From the NCBI RefSeq assembly GCF_002795245.1, contig NZ_PGVG01000002.1:310001-374000 (forward strand): DNA of 64,000 nucleotides, read 5' to 3'. The notes under the pieces were generated by a model. The model worked only from the letters and a program-made list of their open reading frames with translations, was not told the origin of the DNA and made no database searches. The position numbers were made by a program, and so were the translations under genes. The DNA comes from Bradyrhizobium forestalis (lineage in GTDB: Bacteria > Pseudomonadota > Alphaproteobacteria > Rhizobiales > Xanthobacteraceae). How positions within the stretch are numbered: position 1 is the first letter of the stretch; every line of letters begins with the position of its first letter. Positions 1 to 8,154 of this stretch are shown here, one piece after another.

Positions 1-1163
1 GGATTGTCGTAGTAGCCGGCGAACACGGCTGGCCCGATCACGCAGATCTCGCCGCTCTGGTTGGCTTTGAGCTCGCGGCCCTCGTCGTCCTGGATCGAGA
101 CCTGCATGCCGGTGCGCTCGAAACCGCAGGTGCCGATCTTCGCATGCGGGCCGTCCTCGGGATCGTGCAGCGCGGCCGGCAGCACGGTGATGTTGCCGGT
201 GACCTCGCCAAGGCCAAAATACTGCACGATCACCTTGCCGAGCTTCTTCAGCGCCGCCTTCTGATCCTCGCGATACATCGGCGCGCCGGCATAGATGACC
301 TGGCGCAGCGAGGAGTGATCGTATTTGTCGGCGGCGGGATGCTCGACCATCATCTTCAGGATGGTCGGCACCGTGAACAGATTGCTGACGCGATGCGCCT
401 CGATCAGGCGAAACGCCTCGTTGATGTCGAATTTCTCGGTCGGCAGCAGCACGGTGCGCGCGCCGCGCGCGGTCTGCATCAGCTGATGCACGCCGGCACC
501 ATGCGACAGCGGCGCCACCACCAGCGAGGCATCCGCTTCCGTCACGCCGGGGGTGAGATCGGCGAGATGATTGGTGACGACGAATCCCATCTGACCGTGG
601 GTCAGCACCGCCGCCTTGGAGCGGCCGGTGGTGCCGGAGGTGAAGAAGAACCAGCAGGGATCGTCGTGCTCGACAGCCACGTTCTCGACCGCCGTTCCCG
701 CCTGCGAGGCCATGGCCTCGCCAACCGACGTACCCGCGAATGGTGCCCTGCCGTCGATGCTCCAGGTGAATTCCAGCGTTCCGCCCTTCACCGCCGCGGC
801 GTGCTCGGGAAAATCGACGTGGCACAGGAACGCCTTCGCGCCGGAGGCCTGCGCGAGATAGCTGACCTCATCCGGCATCAGGCGGAAATTGGTGGGCACC
901 CAGACCGCGCCGAGCCGGAACGCGGCGAACATCGAGACGAACATCTCGTTGCCATTCTTGGAATGGACGAGGATGCGGTCCCCCTTGGCAATGCCGCGCG
1001 CGGCGAGCGCCGCGGCCAGCGCCGAGACCTGCGCATCGATTTCGCGCCAGGTCCAGGATTTCTCACCCCAGACGAAGCCGGGGCGCGCTCCATGCCGCCG
1101 CGCATTCTGGGTCAGCATGTAGGCGAGATTCATGACGCGGCGGGACATGCGCAGGGGCTGCAT
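1..1163 (-). CDS. Acyl-CoA synthetase (AMP-binding, ANL superfamily), 3'-truncated by the window
   Basis: About 387 N-terminal residues are present and the C-terminal domain lies outside the window. The protein begins MQPLRMSRRVMNLAYML. The adenylation-domain P-loop reads FFFTSGTTGRSKAAVLTH, and a later GEVTGN segment precedes the cut at FAGYYDN. Family members activate a carboxylic acid with ATP and then form the CoA thioester in the cytoplasm. The substrate (fatty or aromatic acid) cannot be read from the sequence. The start at 1163 is supported by a purine-rich AAGAGGAAG a few bases upstream; a second in-frame ATG lies at 1148. The fold assignment is firm, the substrate unknown. Confidence 0.93.
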   Translation of the reverse strand, partial: MQPLRMSRRVMNLAYMLTQNARRHGARPGFVWGEKSWTWREIDAQVSALAAALAARGIAKGDRILVHSKNGNEMFVSMFAAFRLGAVWVPTNFRLMPDEVSYLAQASGAKAFLCHVDFPEHAAAVKGGTLEFTWSIDGRAPFAGTSVGEAMASQAGTAVENVAVEHDDPCWFFFTSGTTGRSKAAVLTHGQMGFVVTNHLADLTPGVTEADASLVVAPLSHGAGVHQLMQTARGARTVLLPTEKFDINEAFRLIEAHRVSNLFTVPTILKMMVEHPAADKYDHSSLRQVIYAGAPMYREDQKAALKKLGKVIVQYFGLGEVTGNITVLPAALHDPEDGPHAKIGTCGFERTGMQVSIQDDEGRELKANQSGEICVIGPAVFAGYYDN

Positions 1164-1268
1164 CGGGCTTCCTCTTGGGTGGCGGGCGGCACGCGAGCCG
1201 CCCGCTCATTGCAGCCCATTTATCGCCAACGCCAGCGCCCCTGCAAGGCCAGCTGCCGCGGACCAGCC

Positions 1269-1436
1269 CTACGGCTGCTTGAACGCAAACGGCGCCGCCG
1301 TGATGGCCTTCGTCTTCCAGCAGGCTTGCGGACCAAAGCCGCCGCAGAAGCTGCCATGCAGATCGAAGCGGACGGTGCGCGCGGCGCCGCGCTTCACCGG
1401 CGGGGCGATGATGAGCAGGAGGATCAGATATCGCAT
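1269..1436 (-). CDS. Possible small secreted or membrane-anchored protein (55 aa)
   Basis: A short frame begins MRYLILLLIIAPPVKRG, which looks like a signal or anchor segment, and continues with two cysteines (around FCGGFGPQAC). It sits just upstream of the acyl-CoA synthetase on the same strand. No good ribosome-binding site precedes the ATG, and a longer in-frame start exists at 1496. I do not recognise a family. It may be a real small gene or a chance frame. Confidence 0.3.
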   Translation of the reverse strand: MRYLILLLIIAPPVKRGAARTVRFDLHGSFCGGFGPQACWKTKAITAAPFAFKQP

Positions 1437-1530
1437 TGGCGTTGGTCGCAGCCACAAGAGCAATCGTTCAGGGAATTTTAAACATGATCGGCGCAACCTC
1501 GCTCAGTTCTCGCGTACAGAGTGCCGCATC

Positions 1531-1890
1531 ATGGTCAACGCGCCCGCCTTCCTCCTGTTGTCGCTGGCGCTCGCCGGATGTGCCGTGGCGCCGCAGACGC
1601 ATCTGGCTTCGGATCCCGCCTTCAAGCCTGCGCGTTATGCCTGGGACGGCGCCGGCGAGGATCCCAATCGGCCGCGCGCTCCCTCACAGCCAACACGGAC
1701 CGCTGCACATTCCGAGCGCGGCGGATCGCAAGCCGGGCTTCAGCCCTATTCCAAGGAATGGTGGCAGGCGCAGGACGGCACCGAGGCCGAACAGGACGCC
1801 AGGGTCAACCGCTCCCTGGTCATCTGCCAGGGCTGCCTCCGCCGGCAGCCTCAGGCCGAAGATTCCAGGCTGGCCAGAGCGACCGATTGA
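1531..1890 (+). CDS. Small putative lipoprotein (119 aa), unknown function
   Basis: The protein starts MVNAPAFLLLSLALAGCAV. This is a short hydrophobic signal ending in the lipobox LAGC, so Cys17 would be lipidated after cleavage by signal peptidase II. The mature part is polar, with the motif YSKEWWQAQDG and two closely spaced cysteines (CQGC) near residue 101. An upstream open frame continues without a better start. I do not know the family; function cannot be inferred beyond an envelope location. Confidence 0.65.
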   Translation: MVNAPAFLLLSLALAGCAVAPQTHLASDPAFKPARYAWDGAGEDPNRPRAPSQPTRTAAHSERGGSQAGLQPYSKEWWQAQDGTEAEQDARVNRSLVICQGCLRRQPQAEDSRLARATD

Positions 1891-1974
1891 ACTGAACGGC
1901 TTCAGATCGGAAACCGCCGACCGCACCGCGCGTTACGACCTCGTGCGCGAGGCGCGCAGCTGCAAGGCAACAAC

Positions 1975-2250
1975 ATGAGCGATGTCGTCAACAACGAAGC
2001 CCATCACCGCTATGAGCTCGAGGTGGAGGGTCATCTTGCGACCGAGCACTACAAGCTCGACGGCAATGTCATCACGTTCGAACATACCGACGTGCCAAAG
2101 GAGCTCGGAGGCAAGGGCATCGGCTCGAAGCTGGTGCAAGGCGCGCTCGACCAGGTCCGTGCCGGCGGATTGAAGCTGATCCCGCAATGCCCGTTCGTGA
2201 AGGCGTGGATCGACAAGCACCCGGACTATGCGGATCTCGTGACCCGATGA
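1975..2250 (+). CDS. YjdJ-type GNAT N-acetyltransferase (91 aa)
   Basis: This compact protein corresponds to the minimal GNAT fold of the YjdJ-like group. The acetyl-CoA-binding loop is visible as ELGGKGIGSKLVQGALD near residues 42-58, after the strand ITFEHTDV, and is followed by PQCPFVKAWIDKHPDY. Members are thought to be acetyl-CoA-dependent acyltransferases, but the natural acceptor is generally unknown. A second 91-residue protein of the same layout lies at 3016-3291, about 1 kb away. The ATG is chosen because it gives the family's usual length. Confidence 0.85.
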   Translation: MSDVVNNEAHHRYELEVEGHLATEHYKLDGNVITFEHTDVPKELGGKGIGSKLVQGALDQVRAGGLKLIPQCPFVKAWIDKHPDYADLVTR

Positions 2251-2299
2251 ATGCGCAGGCCCGCCGCCTGTGGCCGGCGGGCCTGCCGATATCTACGGC

Positions 2300-2695
2300 C
2301 TATTGTCCGTGCTTGAGCAAGTCCTGATCGCTCATATCCCAGTCCTGCCACAGCTGGAGTATGCCGAGCAGCACCACCACCGCACCGAGGCTCGTGTGAT
2401 AGATACGGAGAAAGCCCTCACCGGAATAGCCGATCGCGTATGGCGAGGCGATGAGCCACAGTCCGACCAGGATCGTCGTCACCTCTTGCCAGCGCTGCAA
2501 GGCGACATATTCGAGCTGGCTAATGCCAAACACGACCAGACCGATCGCGACCGTGTTCAGGATGGCCGTCTGGTGTCCGGTGATCGCCTGATCCTGGAAC
2601 GGAAACCACGGCGAAGCCACGATCACCGCGCCAAGCAGCATCCCGCACCAGTCCTCCCATGTTCGATGAGTATTCAAGAAACCAGAATCCGACAT
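2300..2695 (-). CDS. SPW-repeat membrane protein (131 aa)
   Basis: The sequence contains the two hallmark motifs of the SPW family, ASPWFPF near residue 27 and ASPYAIG near residue 83. Each lies in a hydrophobic hairpin, and about four membrane segments are predicted by eye. SPW proteins are small bacterial inner-membrane proteins without an assigned role. The start is well supported by GGAGGG a few bases upstream (TAGGAGGGTACG then ATG). The gene lies between two GNAT paralogues and is on the opposite strand to both. Confidence 0.85.
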   Translation of the reverse strand: MSDSGFLNTHRTWEDWCGMLLGAVIVASPWFPFQDQAITGHQTAILNTVAIGLVVFGISQLEYVALQRWQEVTTILVGLWLIASPYAIGYSGEGFLRIYHTSLGAVVVLLGILQLWQDWDMSDQDLLKHGQ

Positions 2696-3015
2696 CGTAC
2701 CCTCCTACACAAGAGGCATACGTCTGCGGCTGGCGATCATGACACTCCGAATGTCTAGCGACCCTGCCGGCCGCATTCGGGCGTATGTCCTCTCTAGGAC
2801 GTGGGAACCGAAGCTCGGCTTGCAAGAGCGGAATCGGGGATTATTTGCGGTCGCCGCACCATGCTCGCAAGGCGCGATGTCCATACTGCACTGCGGTCGC
2901 AGCGACGCGCATTTGCAGATGTCTCCTCTGCACCAATCCCCCTTGGGCTCACCTTGGCAAGGGCGGAGTTAGTCTCCTAGATCAGGAGGCAATCTGCATT
3001 TCGGAAGGATCCCGC
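2696..3015. other. Intergenic region between the SPW gene and the second GNAT gene
   Basis: About 320 bases hold no credible gene. The interval should contain divergent promoters for the SPW gene and the downstream acetyltransferase, but I could not pick out clear -35/-10 pairs. A small hairpin, CTCCT-AGATC-AGGAG, lies at 2974-2988. An open frame crossing this region continues into the GNAT gene, but it lacks family-like sequence before 3016. Confidence 0.4.
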
Positions 3016-3291
3016 ATGGCGGCTTCGGTACGCGACAACAAGGACAGGAGCCGCTTCGAGCTCGATTTCGGCAGCGACATCGCCTTCGCCAACTACCGGC
3101 TGACGCCGTCGGCCGTGATCATCACCCACACCGAGACGCCGCGCGCGCTGCGCGGCCGCGGCATCGGCTCCGAGCTGGTCAGGGGCGCGCTGGACCTGAT
3201 CCGCCGCGACGGTAAGAAGGTGATCGCCGGCTGCGGCTTCGTCGTCGACTATCTCGACAGGCATCCGGAGGATGCGGATCTCCTGGCCTGA
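3016..3291 (+). CDS. YjdJ-type GNAT N-acetyltransferase, second paralogue (91 aa)
   Basis: It has the same length and layout as the protein at 1975-2250. A strand AVIITHTETP is followed by the acetyl-CoA loop ALRGRGIGSELVRGALD, then AGCGFVVDYLDRHPEDADLL. The start at 3016 is supported by GGAAGGA just upstream at 3003-3009. The longer in-frame ATG at 2785 adds residues that do not look like this family. The acceptor substrate is unknown. The gene ends just before a strong hairpin shared with the converging DUF3597 gene. Confidence 0.85.
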   Translation: MAASVRDNKDRSRFELDFGSDIAFANYRLTPSAVIITHTETPRALRGRGIGSELVRGALDLIRRDGKKVIAGCGFVVDYLDRHPEDADLLA

Positions 3292-3297
3292 ACGCAA

Positions 3298-3323
3298 AAG
3301 GGCCCGCGGGATGGCGGGCCCTT
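3298..3323. terminator. Perfect 10-bp hairpin between converging genes
   Basis: AAGGGCCCGC and GCGGGCCCTT form a perfect 10-bp stem around a 6-base loop. It lies seven bases after the second GNAT stop and 22 bases beyond the end of the converging DUF3597 gene. The A-rich left flank (CAAAA) and the lack of a long T tract make it a moderate intrinsic terminator, probably bidirectional. Confidence 0.7.
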
Positions 3324-3344
3324 GCAGTACGACCTGGCGATCGA

Positions 3345-3743
3345 TCAGTGCTTGATCTCCGGCGGCAGCTTGCCGCCGTTGGCGGCGAGCTTGGACATCA
3401 CCTGCTTGTGCAGCCAGACGTTCATGCTGGCCGAGTCGTTCATGTCGCCGCTGTAGCCCAGCTCCTTGGCGAGATCCTTGCGCGCAGCGAGGCTGGAATC
3501 GATGTCGAGCGCCTTCATGAGATCGACGATCGAGGTGCGCCATTCCAGCTTCTCGCCCTTATGTGCAGCCGCCGCCTTGTCGACGATCGCCGCGACGTCG
3601 ACCGCGGCCATGGGCGCGGCGGCCGGCGCCGAAGCACCTGGCGTCCCCGCGGGCGCGCCGGGTGAAGCGGCGCCACCGGGGGGCGCGGCGGAGGCCGGCT
3701 GGCTGCCGAAGATCGCGCTCATGATTTTCCCGAAAATGCTCAT
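3345..3743 (-). CDS. DUF3597 family protein (132 aa)
   Basis: The protein starts MSIFGKIMSAIFG, has a long Ala/Pro/Gly-rich low-complexity linker (about residues 15-55), and then a helical domain with WRTSIVDLMKALDIDSS and LAKELGYSGDMNDSASMNVWLHKQVM. This matches DUF3597, a family related to LysM-associated or KdpD-like small proteins of unknown role. The start is chosen at the ATG preceded by GGGGAG; an upstream ATG at 3788 would add 15 unlikely residues. It converges on the second GNAT gene. Confidence 0.85.
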   Translation of the reverse strand: MSIFGKIMSAIFGSQPASAAPPGGAASPGAPAGTPGASAPAAAPMAAVDVAAIVDKAAAAHKGEKLEWRTSIVDLMKALDIDSSLAARKDLAKELGYSGDMNDSASMNVWLHKQVMSKLAANGGKLPPEIKH

Positions 3744-4079
3744 GTCTGCTCCCCGAAAAGGATCCGTTGGAAGGGCCTTGAGTGGCACTTATAGACGAAG
3801 TTACTGCGTCGCGCCCGCGAAGTTCCGCGAACGACCACCAGCATCAGCTTATCTGCGGCGAAATGACGACAGAATGACATCGTCGTGGTTGCGCCGCGGC
3901 ATCGAATTTCACCTAGGCGTGGGGGACAGGACTCGGACTTGGGGGTATGCTTGCCATCCAACTCGCGATGCCATCCGGAATTCGCCTCTGGTCGGGATCG
4001 CGAGATTTCAGAGAATGGCGGCCGCTTGCGCCGTTTGCCGGCGCCGGATTACGGCCGCTTGGCAAGGGAGCTAGCGACC
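3744..4079. other. Intergenic region between DUF3597 and DUF2189 genes
   Basis: About 335 bases between two divergent genes. I see no convincing gene, RNA or strong hairpin. It must contain the promoters of both genes. The open frame that crosses it on the plus strand merely runs into the DUF2189 protein. Confidence 0.4.
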
Positions 4080-4988
4080 ATGGCTACGTTCTACCAGGGC
4101 AATGTCCCCACGGTGGCCCAGCCCGCGGATGCGGCTGGACCGGTGATCCGAACCATCCAACTGTCCGATCTGCACGACGCGCTCAGGCGCGGTTGGGAAG
4201 ACTTCAAGGCCGTTCCGAGCCACGCCATCATCCTCTGCGTGATCTACCCGGTGCTCGGTCTCGTGCTCGCCCGCGTGGTGATGGGCTATTCCGTATTGCC
4301 GCTGCTGTTTCCGCTGGCCGCGGGCTTCGCCCTGATCGGACCCTTTGCGGCGCTCGGGCTCTACGAGCTCTCCAGCCGGCGCGAGCGCTATGAAGAAGCC
4401 AGTGCCTGGGATGCCATGGAGGTGCTGCGCTCGCCTTCGTTCGGTGCGATGCTCGGCCTCGGCACGTTGCTGCTCGCCCTGTTCGTCACCTGGGTTGCGA
4501 CCGCGCAGGCGATCTATGTCGCGGCGTTCGGCTACGAGGGCGTAAGCGGACTCTCGGACTTCATGATGCGCGTGCTGACGACACAGCAAGGCTGGTGGCT
4601 GATCGTGGTTGGCTGCGGCACAGGCTTCCTGTTCGCGCTCGCCGCGCTTTGCATCAGCGTCGTGTCGTTCCCCTTGATGCTCGACCGTCATGCCGGCGCG
4701 TTCGAGTCGATGGTGACCTCGCTGCGCGTTGTCGCAAGAAACCCGGTGCCGATGGCGGCCTGGGGCCTGATCGTAGCCGTGCTGCTCGCGCTCGGCACGA
4801 TTCCGGCGTTCCTTGGCCTTGCCGTGGTGATCCCCCTGCTCGGCCATGCCACCTGGCACCTCTATCGCAAGGTGATCGTCTCGGAGCCCGGGGCACGTCC
4901 GGTGCCGCCTCCGCCGCATCGTCCGCGCAAGCCGGCCGCCGACTTCCCGGCCAACCTCTTCCCTTGGCGAAACCGCACGGACACCTGA
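4080..4988 (+). CDS. DUF2189 integral membrane protein (302 aa)
   Basis: The N-terminus carries IRTIQLSDLHDALRRGWEDFKAVPSHAIILCVIYPVLGLVLA, typical of DUF2189 proteins, in which a short cytoplasmic leader precedes about six membrane segments. Further signatures are GPFAALGLYELSSRRE and the last segment IPAFLGLAVVIPLLGHATWHLYRK, followed by a basic, proline-rich tail. The family's function is unknown. The start at 4080 follows the purine-rich AGGGAG of GGCAAGGGAGCTAG by a normal spacing; a longer frame from 3885 adds unlikely sequence. Confidence 0.85.
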   Translation: MATFYQGNVPTVAQPADAAGPVIRTIQLSDLHDALRRGWEDFKAVPSHAIILCVIYPVLGLVLARVVMGYSVLPLLFPLAAGFALIGPFAALGLYELSSRRERYEEASAWDAMEVLRSPSFGAMLGLGTLLLALFVTWVATAQAIYVAAFGYEGVSGLSDFMMRVLTTQQGWWLIVVGCGTGFLFALAALCISVVSFPLMLDRHAGAFESMVTSLRVVARNPVPMAAWGLIVAVLLALGTIPAFLGLAVVIPLLGHATWHLYRKVIVSEPGARPVPPPPHRPRKPAADFPANLFPWRNRTDT

Positions 4989-5118
4989 CGATATCGTGAC
5001 ATGCGGTCCTGCCCTGCTTCGGGGCAGGATCGCCACTTGTCGTGCGCCTTGCTTTGGCCGCGGTTCCGACCGAGATTGCCCCGCCGGTCAGATCGCTTCA
5101 CGGAATTCATTTACTCGA

Positions 5119-5943
5119 ATGACCCCGACGAATTCTCGTCTCGCTCTCGCAGCCTTCGCCCTCTCCGCGTCAATCCTGTCAGCCCAGCCAGCGCTCGCCG
5201 CTGTTGCCTGCGGCTCGGGCAATTTCGACGCCTGGCTTGCGGATCTCAAAACCGACGCTGCGGCGAAAGGCATCTCGCAGCAGGCCATCACCGCCGGGCT
5301 GGCCGGCGTGACGCTCGATCAGAGCGTGCTCAACCGCGACCGATCGCAGAAGGTTTTTACCCAAACCTTCGAGGAGTTTTCCGGCCGCATGGTGCCGCCA
5401 CGCATGCAGCGCGGCTCCAACATGATGAAGCAATACGGCTCCGTGCTGTCGCGCATCGAGCAGGCCTATGGCGTGCCCGGCGAGGTCCTGGTTGCGATCT
5501 GGGGTCTGGAGACCGATTTCGGCGTCAACACCGGCAAGTTCGCAACGATCCGCTCGCTGGCAACGCTTGCTTACGACTGCCGGCGCTCCGAGCAGTTTCG
5601 CGCCGAGCTGATGGATGCGCTGCGCATCGTCCAGCGCGGCGATCTTGCGCCAGCCGACATGAAAGGCGCCTGGGCCGGCGAGCTCGGCCAGACCCAGTTC
5701 ATGCCGTCCTCCTGGATGAAATACGCCGTCGATTTCGACGGCAACGGCAAGCGCGATCTGCTACGCAACGCGCCCGACGTGCTCGCCTCCACGGCCAATT
5801 ATCTCGCGGGCTATGGCTGGCAGCGCGGCAAGGATTGGCAGCCGGGCAGCCCGAATTTTGCGGTGTTACAGCAGTGGAACAAGAGCGAGGTCTATTCCAA
5901 GACCGTCGCCTATTTCGCAACCCAGCTCGCTCACGCCCCTTAA
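5119..5943 (+). CDS. Lytic murein transglycosylase, MltB/SLT_2 family (274 aa)
   Basis: A signal peptide (LALAAFALSASILSAQPALAA) directs the protein to the periplasm. The SLT_2 domain shows the catalytic glutamate in AIWGLETDFGVNTGKF (Glu131 with this start) and the motif GELGQTQFMPSSWMKYAVDFDGNGKRD. Family members cleave the MurNAc-GlcNAc bond and form 1,6-anhydro-MurNAc. Compared with E. coli MltB it lacks a lipobox and so is probably soluble. The exact start is uncertain: no strong Shine-Dalgarno precedes 5119, and upstream in-frame starts exist. Confidence 0.9.
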   Translation: MTPTNSRLALAAFALSASILSAQPALAAVACGSGNFDAWLADLKTDAAAKGISQQAITAGLAGVTLDQSVLNRDRSQKVFTQTFEEFSGRMVPPRMQRGSNMMKQYGSVLSRIEQAYGVPGEVLVAIWGLETDFGVNTGKFATIRSLATLAYDCRRSEQFRAELMDALRIVQRGDLAPADMKGAWAGELGQTQFMPSSWMKYAVDFDGNGKRDLLRNAPDVLASTANYLAGYGWQRGKDWQPGSPNFAVLQQWNKSEVYSKTVAYFATQLAHAP

Positions 5944-6070
5944 GCCCACGGGCTGCACCTGGCTCCAGACCGCTCGGCAGCCTCGCCAGAGGCGATGACG
6001 TATCTGTCTATGTACCTCGCTGCGATCTCGGCTGACTGACCATCAAAGGTCAGGTCAGACATCAGCGGCC

Positions 6071-6106
6071 AATACTAAAAATGAATACAAATTCATTTTT
6101 AGTATT
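6071..6106. terminator. Perfect 16-bp AT-rich inverted repeat with T run
   Basis: AATACTAAAAATGAAT, then ACAA, then the exact reverse complement ATTCATTTTTAGTATT, followed by TTTC on the plus strand. It lies 128 bases after the lytic transglycosylase stop and well before the DUF1127 gene. It could end transcription in either direction. The long, nearly GC-free stem is unlike the GC-rich hairpins elsewhere in the window, so another role (protein binding or a mobile remnant) is possible. Confidence 0.6.
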
Positions 6107-6357
6107 TTTCCATCCATGCGAATCACGCAGGCAAGACTTGAGTTTAGATGCTGATAGGTCGCCTGCCGGATCCACTCATCGGCAATATATTCCGGCGATG
6201 GTTGACATCACTCAGTTTGCATTAACACCATGATTCCACGGATATTTATCCGCTGGATGCGCCGGATCTACTCGCGCGTCCGGGCCAACCGCCAAAGGGT
6301 TAAGTGTATCTTACCCGCGCCATGCACTCAGCGCCTAGCTGCATCGCAACATAGGAA

Positions 6358-6387
6358 CTTTCGCACTGCACCACTCCCATCTATATT
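6358..6387 (+). promoter_or_regulatory. Possible heat-shock-type (RpoH) promoter upstream of DUF1127
   Basis: CTTTCG at 6358-6363, a 12-base spacer, and CCCATCTATATT at 6376-6387 resemble a sigma-32 promoter (CTTGAA, then CCCATNT). It ends about 53 bases before the DUF1127 start. The -35 match is weak. This is inference from a pattern only. Confidence 0.28.
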
Positions 6388-6440
6388 CACTTCAACGATG
6401 CCGCCCGGCAAGGGCTGAATCGAACTACAGGAGACTACCA

Positions 6441-6593
6441 ATGCTGCTCTCGCTCATCCGCATGATCCAGGCCTTCCGGGACTATCAGCGCAATGTTGCC
6501 GAGCTGTCCCAGCTCAGCGATCGCGAACTGGCCGATATCGGCCTCGATCGCTCGGACATCCCGCGCGTTGCCGCCGGTCAGTATCAGGGCTGA
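6441..6593 (+). CDS. DUF1127 (YjiS-like) microprotein, 50 aa
   Basis: The protein reads LIRMIQAFRDYQRNVAELSQLSDRELADIGLDRSDIPRVAAGQY. This matches the DUF1127 arginine-rich motif, in which L.RLSDRELADIGL.R.DI is the family signature. The start is set by a clear GGAG at 6431-6434. In other alphaproteobacteria, small DUF1127 proteins have been linked to RNA turnover and to phosphate or stress responses. The long leader of almost 500 bases before it also holds an AT-rich inverted repeat. Confidence 0.88.
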   Translation: MLLSLIRMIQAFRDYQRNVAELSQLSDRELADIGLDRSDIPRVAAGQYQG

Positions 6594-6719
6594 TACCGTT
6601 CAGCCCTCAACCGGACCAACCGATAGCGCCCGCCTTGTGCGGGCGTTGTCGTATCTGGTGGCAGAAAACTCGATCTCGGCGATTCCACTCTCCGCCGAAA
6701 AGCGCTACCTGTCCGCCCC

Positions 6720-8147
6720 ATGACAGGACCCCAATCCAACATCGTACACGTGATCGGCGCCGGCCTCGCCGGTTCCGAAGCTGCTTGGCAGGTGGCGAAA
6801 TCGGGCGTGCCCGTGGTGCTGCATGAGATGCGGCCGACCCGCATGACCGAGGCGCACCGCACCGACGGGCTCGCCGAGCTCGTCTGCTCGAATTCGTTCC
6901 GCTCGGACGACGCCGCCAACAACGCCGTCGGCCTCTTGCACGCGGAGATGCGCCGGCTCGACTCGCTGATCATGCGCGCGGCCGATGCCAATCAGGTGCC
7001 TGCTGGTGGCGCGCTGGCGGTCGACCGCGACGGCTTCTCGGCGGCCGTCACCAAGGCCCTCAACGACCATCCCCTGATTGAGATCGCACGTGGCGAGGTC
7101 GCCGGCCCTCCGCCGGCCGACTGGAGCAATGTGATCGTTGCAACCGGCCCCCTCACCTCTGCGCCGCTTGCTGACGCCATCCGCGAATTGACCGACGAAA
7201 ACGCGCTCGCCTTCTTCGATGCGATCGCGCCGATCGTGCATCGCGAGTCCATCGACATGTCGGTGGCCTGGTTCCAGTCGCGCTACGACAAGGTCGGCCC
7301 CGGCGGCAACGGCGCCGACTACATCAACTGCCCGATGACCAAGGAGCAGTATGACGGCTTCGTCGCCGCGCTGATGTCAGGCGAGAAGACCGAGTTCAAG
7401 GAATGGGAGACCAACACGCCCTATTTCGACGGCTGCCTGCCGATCGAGGTGATGGCGGAACGTGGTCCCGAGACGCTGCGCCACGGCCCGATGAAGCCGG
7501 TCGGCCTCACCAACCCGCACGATCCGACCACAAAGCCTTACGCGATCGTGCAGCTGCGCCAGGACAACAAGCTCGGCACGCTCTACAACATCGTCGGTTT
7601 CCAGACCAAGCTGAAGTACGGCGAGCAGCAGCGCATCTTCCGCACCATTCCCGGGCTGGAGAACGCGGAGTTCGCCCGCCTCGGCGGCCTGCATCGCAAC
7701 ACCTTCCTGAATTCGCCAAAGCTGCTCGACGGCCAGTTGCGCCTGCGCGCACAGCCGCGGCTGCGCTTCGCCGGCCAGATGACGGGCTGTGAGGGCTATG
7801 TGGAGTCCGCCAGCGTCGGCTTGGTCGCCGGTCTCTATGCCGCAGCGGACGCGCGCGGTGAGACGCTCGTCAGTCCGCCGGGCACGACCGCGCTCGGATC
7901 GCTGCTCGGCCACATCACCGGCGGCCATATCGAGACCGTCGAGCCGGGCACGCGCTCGTTCCAGCCGATGAACATCAATTTCGGCCTGTTCCCGCCGCTC
8001 GCGGCGGTACCGACGAAGAAGCCCGACGGCACGCGGTTGCGCGGCAACGAGAAAACGGTAGCCAAGAAGCAGGCGCTGAGCGCGCGAGCGCTCGCCGACC
8101 TCGATCGCTGGATCGCCGACCACCTGCGCATTGCCGCCGCTGCGTGA
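6720..8147 (+). CDS. trmFO: Methylenetetrahydrofolate--tRNA-(uracil-5-)-methyltransferase TrmFO (475 aa)
   Basis: TrmFO makes 5-methyluridine at position 54 of tRNA, using methylenetetrahydrofolate as carbon donor and FAD/NAD(P)H as reductant. The FAD-binding loop GAGLAGSE (residues 13-20) and the segment [30 protein letters not shown] are diagnostic, as is [23 protein letters not shown] near the C-terminus. The length fits the family. The gene is followed at once by the kinase-fusion gene (8155), with only seven bases between. Confidence 0.97.
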   Translation: MTGPQSNIVHVIGAGLAGSEAAWQVAKSGVPVVLHEMRPTRMTEAHRTDGLAELVCSNSFRSDDAANNAVGLLHAEMRRLDSLIMRAADANQVPAGGALAVDRDGFSAAVTKALNDHPLIEIARGEVAGPPPADWSNVIVATGPLTSAPLADAIRELTDENALAFFDAIAPIVHRESIDMSVAWFQSRYDKVGPGGNGADYINCPMTKEQYDGFVAALMSGEKTEFKEWETNTPYFDGCLPIEVMAERGPETLRHGPMKPVGLTNPHDPTTKPYAIVQLRQDNKLGTLYNIVGFQTKLKYGEQQRIFRTIPGLENAEFARLGGLHRNTFLNSPKLLDGQLRLRAQPRLRFAGQMTGCEGYVESASVGLVAGLYAAADARGETLVSPPGTTALGSLLGHITGGHIETVEPGTRSFQPMNINFGLFPPLAAVPTKKPDGTRLRGNEKTVAKKQALSARALADLDRWIADHLRIAAAA

Positions 8148-8154
8148 GTTTTCG

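Noticed and set aside
144..1481. Long plus-strand frame of 445 residues
   Set aside because: It is antisense to the acyl-CoA synthetase and is rich in Arg, His and Gly, as expected from a shadow in GC-rich DNA.
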